DNA from: an uncultured Prochlorococcus sp.
Lineage (GTDB): Bacteria > Cyanobacteriota > Cyanobacteriia > PCC-6307 > Cyanobiaceae
NCBI GenBank assembly: GCA_902525585.1
Contig: CABZHQ010000001.1
Coordinates: forward strand, 28,976 to 92,975
Direction: 5' to 3'
DNA: 64,000 nucleotides
In this document: one piece after another, positions 10,205 to 17,860 of the stretch
Layout: every line of letters starts with the position of its first letter
Numbering within the stretch: the stretch's first letter is position 1
The notes under the pieces: generated by a model
Database searches by the model: none
Told to the model about the DNA's origin: nothing
The model's input: only the letters and a program-made list of their open reading frames with translations
Position numbers and translations under genes: made by a program

Positions 10205-11262
10205 TTTCTCTTCTTAGCCCATGGTGGAATATCAATAAAGATTTGCTCTCCAGGTTCTAATCCATCAATTACTGAAGTTTTATTTCCACTACTAATACCA
10301 ATTTCGATTTTTTCAAATTTGGGAGAATTGTTTTTATCAACTTTTAAAATTCCTTTTTCACCTTTTTCTGTGACAATAGAAACTGTGGGAACTAGGATTT
10401 TTTCTTCATTACCTTCGACTCTAAATTCAAGATCTGCAGTCATTCCAATTTTGATTTCTTCAGAAATATCTTTAAAATTTAAAGTTACTTCGAATGAGGT
10501 TACATTATTATCTTTTACAGCTCTTGTGGCTATTTTTTTAACTATGGCACTATATTTTTTTGAGGGATAAGCCTCAATTCTTACTGAGGCTTCTTGACCT
10601 ATTTTTATTCTGCCAATGTCACTCTCGGGAACTTTGGCAACAATTTCTAGACCCTCTGATAATTCAAAAATGAAGTTTTTAGTTTTAGGGTCTGAACTTA
10701 AGTTTGTACTTGGTGTGACATAAGATCCTATCTCTGCATATTTTGCAGTTATCTTTCCTCCATAAGGAGCTTTAATTAGATAGAAACTTTTTTCAGCTTT
10801 TGCATCATTAAGTTTGGAGCTACTAATGTTGTAGTTATTTTTATAACTTTCATAATCTTCTTTACTCACCGCACCTTCTTGATATAAAAATTCCCTTCTT
10901 AAAAATTCAGATTTTTGTTTTTCTACATTTAATTTAAGTTCTTCAATTTTATATATAAAATCTTCATCATCGAGAGAAGCTAAAACCTGATCTTTTTTTA
11001 CAATATCGCCCTCATCTACTTTGATTTCTTTAATTACTCCTTGCTTTCGAGGCCCAATATTGCTTGTCCTTATTGCTTTTACTTCACCACTTGTATTAAT
11101 TGAATCTGAGAGGATTCCTTTTTCAACTTGAACTACAAAATCAGAAATGTCTTTTGATTTATTTTTCTTGAAGGAATTGGTTATGAAAACGAAAAATATA
11201 GTTAAAGAAAGTAATATAATTCCACTTCTTAGATTTATATTTTTTTTTATTAAATCAAGCAT
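10201..11262 (-). CDS. HlyD/RND-type periplasmic adaptor (membrane fusion protein)
   Basis: Membrane fusion protein with one N-terminal transmembrane helix ('GIILLSLTIFFVFITN'), a barrel-sandwich lipoyl-like part ('VDEGDIVKKDQVLASLDD'), a helical hairpin, a second half-motif ('IKAPYGGKITAKYAEIGSYV') and C-terminal beta domains. Adaptors of this type link an inner-membrane ABC or RND exporter to the outer membrane. The frame extends to 11337, but the Met at 11262, just before the membrane helix, is the more normal start. No exporter partner gene is adjacent. It overlaps polA by 4 bases and diverges from ychF. Confidence 0.85.
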   Translation of the reverse strand: MLDLIKKNINLRSGIILLSLTIFFVFITNSFKKNKSKDISDFVVQVEKGILSDSINTSGEVKAIRTSNIGPRKQGVIKEIKVDEGDIVKKDQVLASLDDEDFIYKIEELKLNVEKQKSEFLRREFLYQEGAVSKEDYESYKNNYNISSSKLNDAKAEKSFYLIKAPYGGKITAKYAEIGSYVTPSTNLSSDPKTKNFIFELSEGLEIVAKVPESDIGRIKIGQEASVRIEAYPSKKYSAIVKKIATRAVKDNNVTSFEVTLNFKDISEEIKIGMTADLEFRVEGNEEKILVPTVSIVTEKGEKGILKVDKNNSPKFEKIEIGISSGNKTSVIDGLEPGEQIFIDIPPWAKKRK

Positions 11263-11405
11263 TTCTTTTGAAAAAAGTAATTGAGAATATTTGGGAACTA
11301 AATAAATAATCAAGTCGATTATAATTAACTTATCCAAGATTGGTTAAGTAAATACTATATTACTAGAAGATGTTTTCTGAATAATTTTTCCATAAATTTT
11401 TTCAA

Positions 11406-12497
11406 ATGTTAAAAGCCGGTATTATTGGATTACCAAATGTTGGGAAATCAACTTTATTTAATGCACTTGTAGAAAATGCTAAAGCTCAAGCGGCTAATTT
11501 TCCCTTTTGTACTATAGAACCTAATAAAGGTATAGTTTCAGTCCCAGATCAAAGGTTACAAGAGTTAGGTGATTTAAGTTCTAGCCAAAATATTATCCCA
11601 ACAAAAATTGAATTTGTAGATATCGCAGGACTAGTAAAAGGAGCCAGTAAAGGTGAGGGTTTGGGAAATAAATTTTTATCAAATATTAGGGAGGTTGATG
11701 CAATAGTTCATGTTGTGAGGTGCTTTGAAGATAGTGATGTAATTCATGTTTCAGGTAAGGTAGATCCTTTGGATGACATTGAGATTATTAATCTGGAATT
11801 GAATTTAGCTGATTTATCCCAACTCCAAAAAAGAAGAGAAAGAATTAAAAAACAGGTTAGAACTAGTAAAGAGGCAGCAAAAGAAGATAATTTACTAGAA
11901 AAGATTGAAGAAGAGCTACAAAAAGGATTTTCAGTTAGATCAATATCTTTGAGTGAAGAAGAAAATTTAATAATTAAGCAACTAGGCTTTCTTACTGCTA
12001 AACCAATTATTTACGCAACAAATTTGAATGAAAATGATTTAGCTGAAGGGAATGATTTCTCTTCAAAAGTTCAGAGTTTTGCAAGCAATGAAAATACAGA
12101 ATGTATAAAAATATCAGCGCAAGTCGAATCTGAATTAATAGAGTTAGAACCAGAAGATAAAAAAGACTACCTTATTGGTTTAGGAGTAGAAGAAGGGGGA
12201 TTAAGTTCTTTAATTAGATCAACATATAAATTATTGGGATTAAAAACTTATTTCACCACCGGAGAAAAGGAGACAAAAGCATGGACCATAAAAGATGGGA
12301 TGACTGCGCCACAGGCAGCAGGAGTAATTCATACTGATTTTGAAAAAGGATTCATAAGAGCTCAGACTATTTCGTTTCAAAACTTAATTGATTCAGGTTC
12401 AATTGCCAATGCAAAAACTAAAGGTCTTTTAAGAAGTGAAGGGAAGGAATATATTGTTAACGAAGGTGATGTAATGGAGTTCTTATTTAATGTTTAG
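11406..12497 (+). CDS. ychF: YchF/Ola1-family redox-regulated ATPase (Obg-like)
   Basis: 363 residues. The P-loop 'GLPNVGKST' is at residues 8-16, switch II is 'DIAGLVKGASKGEG', and the specificity loop is the NxxE form ('ATNLNEND') that shifts preference from GTP to ATP. The C-terminal TGS domain 'YFTTGEKETKAWTIKDGM' is present. YchF binds ribosomes and takes part in translation and stress response. It starts 144 bases from the likely start of the divergent HlyD gene. Confidence 0.96.
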   Translation: MLKAGIIGLPNVGKSTLFNALVENAKAQAANFPFCTIEPNKGIVSVPDQRLQELGDLSSSQNIIPTKIEFVDIAGLVKGASKGEGLGNKFLSNIREVDAIVHVVRCFEDSDVIHVSGKVDPLDDIEIINLELNLADLSQLQKRRERIKKQVRTSKEAAKEDNLLEKIEEELQKGFSVRSISLSEEENLIIKQLGFLTAKPIIYATNLNENDLAEGNDFSSKVQSFASNENTECIKISAQVESELIELEPEDKKDYLIGLGVEEGGLSSLIRSTYKLLGLKTYFTTGEKETKAWTIKDGMTAPQAAGVIHTDFEKGFIRAQTISFQNLIDSGSIANAKTKGLLRSEGKEYIVNEGDVMEFLFNV

Positions 12498-12505
12498 TAA
12501 ATCTC

Positions 12506-12664
12506 TTAAGGCTTACTATTTTGCTTTTTGAATTTAAATTCAAAAAATGAAATTAACAAAATTAAGATACATCCTAAGCAACTTCCTATTAACCCAAAAA
12601 CAATGGTTGTAAAGCCATCATCGTAGCCATATTGTAATTGTGGCAAGTGAGGGGGTATTGGCAT
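12506..12664 (-). CDS. Small conserved membrane protein, 52 aa
   Basis: Reads from ATG 12664 to TAA 12506. It has an N-terminal proline-rich segment ('MPIPPHLPQL'), then one transmembrane helix ('FGLIGSCLGCILILLISFF') and a basic tail. Its start overlaps the stop of the next upstream small gene by one base (TAATG), so it is the second gene of a two-gene minus operon. Not recognised by family; function unknown. Confidence 0.6.
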   Translation of the reverse strand: MPIPPHLPQLQYGYDDGFTTIVFGLIGSCLGCILILLISFFEFKFKKQNSKP

Positions 12665-12825
12665 TATTTTTCAACAGAATTTTCAATATCTTCCAGTAAA
12701 TGTTTAGTTGATCTACTAAAACCATTTGTTTTTAAATAGTTTTGAGCCTCTCTAAATTTTTCAGCTACTCTTTTTGCGTAAGGAGTATTCATGGAATTTT
12801 GAGTCATCTTGAAAGTGCGACTCAT
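12664..12825 (-). CDS. Small conserved protein, 53 aa
   Basis: ATG at 12825, 53 residues, soluble and basic, ending 'HLLEDIENSVEK'. It shares one base with the start of the 52-aa membrane protein (TAATG), which supports both as real genes. A second Met at residue 7 is an alternative start. No family recognised. Confidence 0.6.
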   Translation of the reverse strand: MSRTFKMTQNSMNTPYAKRVAEKFREAQNYLKTNGFSRSTKHLLEDIENSVEK

Positions 12826-12962
12826 TTTATAATCTGATTTAGGTAAACCCTTGATAAGTATTCAAAAATACAAGAATATAAAAATAGGATTTTTTACTTA
12901 CTAAGAAATTTATTGTAAAAAGTTCTTGATTCTCCAAAATAAAGTTTTTCAAATTAGAAAAA

Positions 12963-13253
12963 TTGACTATGACATATATATTATTAATTCTTTTTTTTGT
13001 ACTTATATTATTAATATTTTTTTATTCAAAACGAAATAGAGGGTTAGTCCAAAAAACAACAATTAGTCCAACTTATGTTCCTTTCTTAAAAGAACAAAAA
13101 TTTAATCCTGACATAAGTACTGATAATTGGGATTTACACAAACTTAGATTAGATAAATTTAAAAGATCACAATATAAGGGATTAACTTTCTTCGTAAGTT
13201 CAGAAAATAAAATTTACTATCTTTCGGAAGAAGGGGATAAGGTTTATTGCTAA
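12963..13253 (+). CDS. Hypothetical membrane-anchored protein, 96 aa
   Basis: One N-terminal transmembrane helix (residues 3-21, 'YILLILFFVLILLIFF') followed by a basic soluble part of about 75 residues. No known family. It is the first of three plus-strand small membrane-protein genes between ychF and the hli cluster. Confidence 0.6.
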   Translation: MTMTYILLILFFVLILLIFFYSKRNRGLVQKTTISPTYVPFLKEQKFNPDISTDNWDLHKLRLDKFKRSQYKGLTFFVSSENKIYYLSEEGDKVYC

Positions 13254-13306
13254 CAGGTGAAATTAATTTTATAAATAAGAAAAGCCGATAGAAAATAATA
13301 ATATAA

Positions 13307-13558
13307 ATGAAGTATTTATTTTTATTATCAGAAAAGTTTTATAGGTTTATCAAATGGGAGTGGAATACTTTAAAAAATCTAAGAAGAACAAAAAGAAAGA
13401 ATTTTTTTTTAAGAGGATCATTTGCGTTATTTAGTTTATTCTCTATTCTTTTTTTAATATTTTCTCCTCCTATCGCTTTTGGATTGTTATTTGGAGAGGG
13501 ATTGAAATTTAGTACTTTTTTTATTTGGATATGGATTTTAAATTTAAAGTTTTTTTGA
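13307..13558 (+). CDS. Hypothetical membrane protein, 83 aa
   Basis: A basic N-terminal half ('WNTLKNLRRTKRKNFF') followed by two hydrophobic segments ('ALFSLFSILFLIFSPPIAFG' and 'FSTFFIWIWILNL'), so probably a two-helix membrane protein with a cytoplasmic N-terminus. No family recognised. Confidence 0.55.
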   Translation: MKYLFLLSEKFYRFIKWEWNTLKNLRRTKRKNFFLRGSFALFSLFSILFLIFSPPIAFGLLFGEGLKFSTFFIWIWILNLKFF

Positions 13559-13616
13559 AAATGTATGATTAATTTCTCGAGATTATTTAAAATTAGGAAT
13601 ATAAAAAATTTACATT

Positions 13617-13832
13617 ATGCCAAAAATATTCAAACAAAATAAGTTCGCTTTGTTGGGAGCAAATATATTAATAATTTTGCTCTGGGTAACTATATCTTCT
13701 TTTTTGCTAAATTTTTTTCAAAGTGAAAATGCACCATTTTATATTTATAAAATATCTTTTTTAATCAGATTTCTTCCTCCTATCTGGGTTACATGGTTCC
13801 TATGGATAAAAAGAGGTGGTTTAAAAAGATAA
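13617..13832 (+). CDS. Hypothetical membrane protein, 71 aa
   Basis: Two predicted transmembrane helices ('FALLGANILIILLWVTISSF' and 'FLIRFLPPIWVTWFLWI') between basic ends. No family recognised. A strong terminator follows at 13928-13964. Confidence 0.5.
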   Translation: MPKIFKQNKFALLGANILIILLWVTISSFLLNFFQSENAPFYIYKISFLIRFLPPIWVTWFLWIKRGGLKR

Positions 13833-13864
13833 ATAAAAAAAAGTATTTTTGCGTATTTACTATA

Positions 13865-13964
13865 AAAATAAATCAGTTAAAATCTGAAGGCTTACTTGAA
13901 ATTTTCATGTGAGAATTAGGTAATTGAGAGATTGTTTTTAGCTAAGAAACAATCTCTTTTTTTT
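13865..13964 (+). ncRNA. Candidate small RNA or 3' end with strong terminator
   Basis: A 10-bp perfect stem GAGATTGTTT / AAACAATCTC (13928-13956) with a 9-base loop is followed by eight T. Upstream, TAAAAT near 13878 resembles a -10 box and no ORF lies between, so this may be an independent short transcript of about 75 nt; it may equally be just the terminator of 13617-13832. The terminator is clear, the RNA gene is inferred. Confidence 0.45.
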
Positions 13965-14034
13965 ATTTTTTCTCAAAAAAAAAGTGCCTGTCAGTATCCC
14001 TATGACAAACACTCATGACGATCAATTTTTAAAA

Positions 14035-14214
14035 TTAAACAGGTAATCTATTATCAATTTCCACCAGTCCAGAATCCATAAGACGACCAATTTTAATAAC
14101 TAGAGCCATATCTAGCCTTGAAAATTCAGACTGATGGTTAGTTATCCAATCAAGTTCTGAAAGAGTTATAACTCCCAAAGTATTTACTTTAAGATAAAGT
14201 AGGCCTATATTCAT
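14035..14214 (-). CDS. Small conserved protein, 59 aa
   Basis: From ATG 14214 to TAA 14035; soluble, with a helix-rich sequence ('LSELDWITNHQSEFSRLDMA', 'IGRLMDSGLVEI'). It lies one base downstream of the hli gene 14216-14344 on the same strand, so it is probably in the same operon. Function unknown. Confidence 0.65.
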   Translation of the reverse strand: MNIGLLYLKVNTLGVITLSELDWITNHQSEFSRLDMALVIKIGRLMDSGLVEIDNRLPV

Positions 14215-14215
14215 T

Positions 14216-14344
14216 TTAAAAGATTCCTGGGATTATCCAGCCGAATAAGCCATAATTTACAACTAATGCAAATAAGCCCATCATTGCCATTCTTCCATTA
14301 GTTCTCTCAGCATTTTGCCAATAAGTTGGTTTTGAATTTTCCAT
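14216..14344 (-). CDS. hli: High-light-inducible protein (Hli), 42 aa
   Basis: A one-helix chlorophyll-binding-like protein. The helix has the Hli signature 'AERTNGRMAMMGLFALVVNY' with the ExxNGR chlorophyll-ligand pattern, then 'WIIPGIF'. Hli proteins protect photosystem assembly and bind chlorophyll and carotenoid under excess light. It lies 35 bases downstream of the Hli gene at 14380 and directly upstream of the 59-aa gene. Confidence 0.88.
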   Translation of the reverse strand: MENSKPTYWQNAERTNGRMAMMGLFALVVNYGLFGWIIPGIF

Positions 14345-14379
14345 TTTTTTATAGTTGAAGGTTTACTAAATAGTAATTT

Positions 14380-14640
14380 TTAAACGAAACCAGGAATTAT
14401 TTGACCTGTTGTTAGATATGCTCCGACAGCAGCAATTAATCCAAGCATTGCGAATCTGCCGTTAAGAGTTTCAGCAACAACTTTTTCTTTTTCGATTGTT
14501 TTGACTTTTGTGTTTGTGTTTTTCATTTGTTTAGAAGATGAATAGTTTAAATTTTCGTTTTGAAATTGCTTTGTTAAATAAGCAACGAGGATGGCTGTAA
14601 TGAATATAATTACGGCTAAAAAACCTGAAAGTGGACTCAT
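14380..14640 (-). CDS. hli: High-light-inducible protein with extra N-terminal membrane helix, 86 aa
   Basis: Start set at ATG 14640, which shares one base with the upstream Hli stop (TAATG); a longer frame only overlaps the upstream gene. An N-terminal hydrophobic helix ('FLAVIIFITAILVAYL') is joined by a linker to a C-terminal Hli helix, 'ETLNGRFAMLGLIAAVGAYL', ending 'TTGQIIPGFV'. Nearly the same protein is encoded at 53498-53758. Two helices make it unusual for an Hli, closer to a two-helix stress protein. Confidence 0.85.
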   Translation of the reverse strand: MSPLSGFLAVIIFITAILVAYLTKQFQNENLNYSSSKQMKNTNTKVKTIEKEKVVAETLNGRFAMLGLIAAVGAYLTTGQIIPGFV

Positions 14641-14846
14641 TAAAAAATGCCAGGAATAATTTGTCCAGTTGAAACGTATGCTCCAACTAATGCAACAAGG
14701 CCAATCATTGCCCAACGACCATTAACTTTTTCTGCGTTTTGTGGGTAGCTGTCGTATGAAACAGACTCATCTATGTAAGGACGTGTTTCAGTAGGAAACA
14801 TATTCTGTCTGCCGCCTGATTCAGTAGTAACGTTTGAATTCGCCAT
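14640..14846 (-). CDS. hli: High-light-inducible protein, 68 aa
   Basis: A soluble N-terminal part ('TTESGGRQNMFPTETRPY') is followed by the Hli helix 'EKVNGRWAMIGLVALVGAYV', ending 'STGQIIPGIF'. It is first in a four-gene minus operon. A near-identical paralogue is at 53758-53967. The upstream region has a 27-bp block (14872-14898) conserved with the second copy, probably promoter or 5' UTR. Confidence 0.9.
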   Translation of the reverse strand: MANSNVTTESGGRQNMFPTETRPYIDESVSYDSYPQNAEKVNGRWAMIGLVALVGAYVSTGQIIPGIF

Positions 14847-15150
14847 TGAAGTTGTGTAATTGTTAATTAATGTAACACTACTATTAACAAATGTAAAGTA
14901 TTAAGCTGATATTAAGTTATTTTTAAGATAATTACTACATAAATGTTACATATACGTAACATATATTTTTAAATAAATTTTTTTTAGGCTTTTTACGCTT
15001 TACAGATTGGTTCGCAAACTATTAAGAGTTAAATGAGATTTTTAAGTATTTATTTTTAAATCTTTAAAAAGATATCAGTTTGGTAGAAAAAACTACATCA
15101 TTCTAAAATTTGAATAATTAGTTTTTAGATATAATCTATTTCACTTTATT
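14847..15150. promoter_or_regulatory. Divergent hli intergenic region
   Basis: 304 bases between divergent hli genes. The block 14872-14898 closely matches 53997-54023 upstream of the duplicated hli operon; the rest of the upstream DNA has diverged, so it is probably the promoter or 5' UTR. A palindrome GTTACATATACGTAAC near 14944-14959 may be a regulator site. No ORF is supported here. Confidence 0.5.
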
Positions 15151-15279
15151 ATGGAATTCGCAAAAAAAATCATGACCGAAAAAGCTGAAAAGCTTAATGG
15201 TAAAGCAGCAATGCTTGGAATGTTTGCTCTTGTGGGAGCTTATTATTTTACTGGTCAAATTCTTCCAGGAATTTTCTAA
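15151..15279 (+). CDS. hli: High-light-inducible protein, 42 aa
   Basis: Hli helix 'EKLNGKAAMLGMFALVGAYY', ending 'FTGQILPGIF'. The usual NGR is NGK here. ATG 15151 and TAA 15277; a GGGCTT/AAGCCC terminator follows at 15305. Divergent from the 14.0-14.8 kb hli operon. Confidence 0.88.
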   Translation: MEFAKKIMTEKAEKLNGKAAMLGMFALVGAYYFTGQILPGIF

Positions 15280-15304
15280 GAAAAATCCTTTTAAAATTTT
15301 TTTC

Positions 15305-15327
15305 AGGGCTTTATCAAGCCCTTTTTT
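15305..15327 (+). terminator. Rho-independent terminator after hli gene
   Basis: Stem AGGGCTT / AAGCCCT with a 4-base loop, then six T; 26 bases after the hli stop codon. Confidence 0.8.
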
Positions 15328-15353
15328 CCTGGATGATTGTACTATATCGCTTT

Positions 15354-16091
15354 TTAATTATCTAATAATTCAAATAACTTACTTATTAGAAACTTTCTTT
15401 TAAAAAAAGTTTTATCAATGTATTTTTTATTCTCTTCTTTTAAAATTTCCTGACCATTTGAGCCCAACCCTTTAAGGACAAATTCTTTATCTTCTTTAAT
15501 CCACTTATTTATCATTACCCCCGTCGTCTCTATGTGGAATTGCAATCCGTAAGCAAAATTACCAATCCTAAAAAACTGTTCCTTACAACGTTCACTACTA
15601 GCAATGAGTACTGCTTTATTAGGTAATAAAATCCTATCTCCATGCCAATGCAGGACATGAAAAGGCTCTTCAAACAGTGTTTTGAAGTCTTTATTCGATT
15701 TGTCTATATAAATTTGAGACCATCCAATTTCTGGTAATGCTCTTGGAGGTGATCCATATTTAAGAATTTCTACATCTCCTCCCGCAGCATTCGCAAGCAA
15801 CTGAGCACCTAAGCAAACACCGATTATAGGTCTCTCATTTTCTAATTCTTTTTTTATAAAATCTCTTTCTAACTTAAGCCATGGATAGCTGTCTCTTCCA
15901 ATATCTTTAACTCCCATTGGTCCACCCATAATTAAAATTAAGTCGCCTTTTTTGGTTTTAGGCAGATCATTTTTATTATCTAAACGAATAATTTCTATTT
16001 TTAAATCTCTTTCTTTAGCAAATTGTTCAAAAAGACCAGGCCCCTCTATTGCTAAATGCTGCAAAACTAATAGGCGTCTTATTGTCTTCAT
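15354..16091 (-). CDS. Class I glutamine amidotransferase (GATase1) family protein
   Basis: 245 residues with a free-standing GATase1 domain: 'IMGGPMGV' (oxyanion strand), nucleophile elbow 'GVCLGAQLLANAAGG' and catalytic 'YGLQFHIET'. It is like the GMP-synthase glutaminase domain without the synthetase part, a group that often removes gamma-glutamyl groups or acts on small amides. It overlaps the downstream end of the 98-aa secreted protein gene by 4 bases. Substrate unknown. Confidence 0.88.
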   Translation of the reverse strand: MKTIRRLLVLQHLAIEGPGLFEQFAKERDLKIEIIRLDNKNDLPKTKKGDLILIMGGPMGVKDIGRDSYPWLKLERDFIKKELENERPIIGVCLGAQLLANAAGGDVEILKYGSPPRALPEIGWSQIYIDKSNKDFKTLFEEPFHVLHWHGDRILLPNKAVLIASSERCKEQFFRIGNFAYGLQFHIETTGVMINKWIKEDKEFVLKGLGSNGQEILKEENKKYIDKTFFKRKFLISKLFELLDN

Positions 16092-16384
16092 TCGCTTTCC
16101 ATTATTTCAGCTGATTCAGAACAGACATTAACGCTAAACCACTTCATTGCCGACCAAGTATCTTCTTGGTATGTACCTGCAGCAATACTTACAAAACAAT
16201 CATTTTCATACCAACTTCGATAACTAGGAGTTACTCCCGTTCCTTTTAATCTATTTTCTAAGCCTTTTCCATATTTTTTAATAACAAGATTCATAGCTTC
16301 ATTCTCAATTTCTCTTTGCTTTTCATCAGCAAAACTTCCTAGTGGAATAATAAAAAGAATTGATCCAAAAAGTAAACTTATCAT
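16088..16384 (-). CDS. Putative secreted protein, 98 aa
   Basis: N-terminal signal peptide ('MISLLFGSILFIIPLGSFA', cleavage likely after 'SFA'), then a small soluble domain with two cysteines ('NDCFVSIAAG' and 'VNVCSESAE') that could form a disulfide in the periplasm. Coupled by a 4-base overlap to the amidotransferase gene. No family recognised. Confidence 0.65.
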   Translation of the reverse strand: MISLLFGSILFIIPLGSFADEKQREIENEAMNLVIKKYGKGLENRLKGTGVTPSYRSWYENDCFVSIAAGTYQEDTWSAMKWFSVNVCSESAEIMESE

Positions 16385-16506
16385 TTAGTCTTTTTCTTTG
16401 TATGTAGCTAATTTTATCTTGATTATTTATTTTTAACACCGAATTCTATATTTTAGAAAACTCTTAAGCTCATAAAAACATAAAAGCTTTTTCTCATCAG
16501 GATCCC

Positions 16507-16776
16507 TTATCCGTAATTGTGAGATACTTCTGTCCACCCTTTTTGGTGAAGTTCGTGCCACTTTTCCCAGGCTGAATCTATGTTGTGTTTTTCAGAGGAT
16601 TTGTACCCTCCTGGTTCTCCAAGGTGATTTGTGTAGAAAAGATGCGTATGAATTTTTAAATTAGGTTTAGGAGAATTTTTGCATTCTTCGAAAAAGATCA
16701 TCCTGCTGCCTTCGGGATTTAGTAGGCATCCGTTTGGCATGCTAGTGCTACAACCAAATGAATAATTAGACTTCAT
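16507..16776 (-). CDS. Hypothetical protein, 89 aa, DUF1651-like
   Basis: Contains 'LLNPEGSRMIFFEECKNS' and ends with 'SAWEKWHELHQKGWTEV'. A strand pair followed by a helix ending in KGW is the layout of DUF1651, a family largely restricted to marine picocyanobacteria; similar endings are in 31498-31755, 48188-48436 and 62270-62518. Family assignment is from this pattern only. Function unknown. Confidence 0.6.
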   Translation of the reverse strand: MKSNYSFGCSTSMPNGCLLNPEGSRMIFFEECKNSPKPNLKIHTHLFYTNHLGEPGGYKSSEKHNIDSAWEKWHELHQKGWTEVSHNYG

Positions 16777-16883
16777 GCTTTCGCCTTAAAAGGTTATTTG
16801 AATATTAATACATTTGTACTATAAGTTATATTCTTTTCGTTTCGCTGTCAATCCTTTTAGGGTAATGTACTTATTTACTAATA

Positions 16884-17108
16884 ATGATTTTACCTTTTAA
16901 TAAAAAAGATAAATTAGTTGAGCTTATGAATTATAGGGAAGATTTAGAAATCAAACTACAAAAAGTAACACTTGCGATACAGGAGGTTTTAGAGGACGTC
17001 TATAAAACTGAACAGGAGAAGCAAAAAATTATTGGCAAACTGATTGACTTTAAAGAGGCAATAATATCAAAAGGAGTTGAACTTAATATTGAATTAGAAG
17101 CAGCCTAG
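16884..17108 (+). CDS. Hypothetical coiled-coil protein, 74 aa
   Basis: Charged helical protein ('LVELMNYREDLEIKLQKVT', 'YKTEQEKQKIIGKLIDFKE') with heptad-like spacing over most of its length. No membrane segment or signal. Function unknown. Confidence 0.6.
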   Translation: MILPFNKKDKLVELMNYREDLEIKLQKVTLAIQEVLEDVYKTEQEKQKIIGKLIDFKEAIISKGVELNIELEAA

Positions 17109-17181
17109 AAATATTGTAAATCTCATGAATATTTAATAGCTTTTAGAATATTGGTATTTAAAGAGTAGGTTAATTTATCAA

Positions 17182-17343
17182 ATGCAGCCTGGAACTTTTG
17201 AATTATTGATTCTAGTATTTATCTTTTTGGGTCTTCAAGCCTGGTGGATTATCCCAATAGTTATTAAAAATAATAAATTAAATAATAAAGGTAAGGATTT
17301 AAGAGAGGAAATTAAGCTATTAGAAAAGTTATATAAAAAATAA
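17182..17343 (+). CDS. Small conserved membrane protein, 53 aa
   Basis: ATG 17182 to TAA 17343. 'MQPGTFELLILVFIFLGLQA' begins a single transmembrane helix, then 'WWIIPIVIKNN' and a basic coiled tail ('DLREEIKLLEKLYKK'). It looks like a conserved small cyanobacterial protein; function unknown. Confidence 0.65.
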   Translation: MQPGTFELLILVFIFLGLQAWWIIPIVIKNNKLNNKGKDLREEIKLLEKLYKK

Positions 17344-17377
17344 ATAAGTTTTTATTTTTGCAAACTACTTATTATTA

Positions 17378-17818
17378 GTGAAACTCAAATATCTAATGAA
17401 ATTAAAAATATTTATTCCATTTTGCTTCCTTTTTATTGGGACTTTAGCTTTACCATACCCATCTCTTGCTGAGGAAAAAATTGAAGTTATACCTCTTATT
17501 CAAAGTTCAAAAGGACTTAGTGGTAAAAATTTTAATTATCTCGAGGGGAAGCCTGAATTAAGACTCCTAAAAGTAAAAATTCCAGTTGGCTTGAAAACTC
17601 AAATTCATACTCATCCTTCCCCAATGTTGATTCATGTCACTAGAGGAAGATTAAAGCATGTGAGGGGTAAAGAAATTAATTTCTTTAAAGCTGGTGATGC
17701 ATTTATAGAGAGTAACAATGGGAGCGCCCACTATGTGAAAAATGTTGGGAAGAAGCCGGCCATACTTCATGTGGGTGTTGTATCAGTAGTTGGAATGCCT
17801 ACGGCCATAAATAAATAA
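17378..17818 (+). CDS. Periplasmic cupin-domain protein
   Basis: 146 residues. A hydrophobic N-terminal segment ending 'YPSLAEEK' acts as a signal peptide; a second Met at residue 7 (17396) is an equally good start. The cupin core has metal-ligand histidines in 'QIHTHPSPMLIHVTRGRL' and 'HYVKNVGKKPAILHVG'. Small cupins bind a metal and a small molecule; substrate unknown. The export signal places it in the periplasm or lumen. Confidence 0.75.
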   Translation: MKLKYLMKLKIFIPFCFLFIGTLALPYPSLAEEKIEVIPLIQSSKGLSGKNFNYLEGKPELRLLKVKIPVGLKTQIHTHPSPMLIHVTRGRLKHVRGKEINFFKAGDAFIESNNGSAHYVKNVGKKPAILHVGVVSVVGMPTAINK

Positions 17819-17860
17819 TATTTTTCTGTAATTTGTTCAATCTGCAAGAGTATTGAACTT

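Noticed and set aside
14643-14715. N-terminal extension of the 14380 Hli gene
   Set aside because: It only reads the upstream Hli gene in another frame; TAATG coupling and the second copy at 53758 fix the start at 14640.
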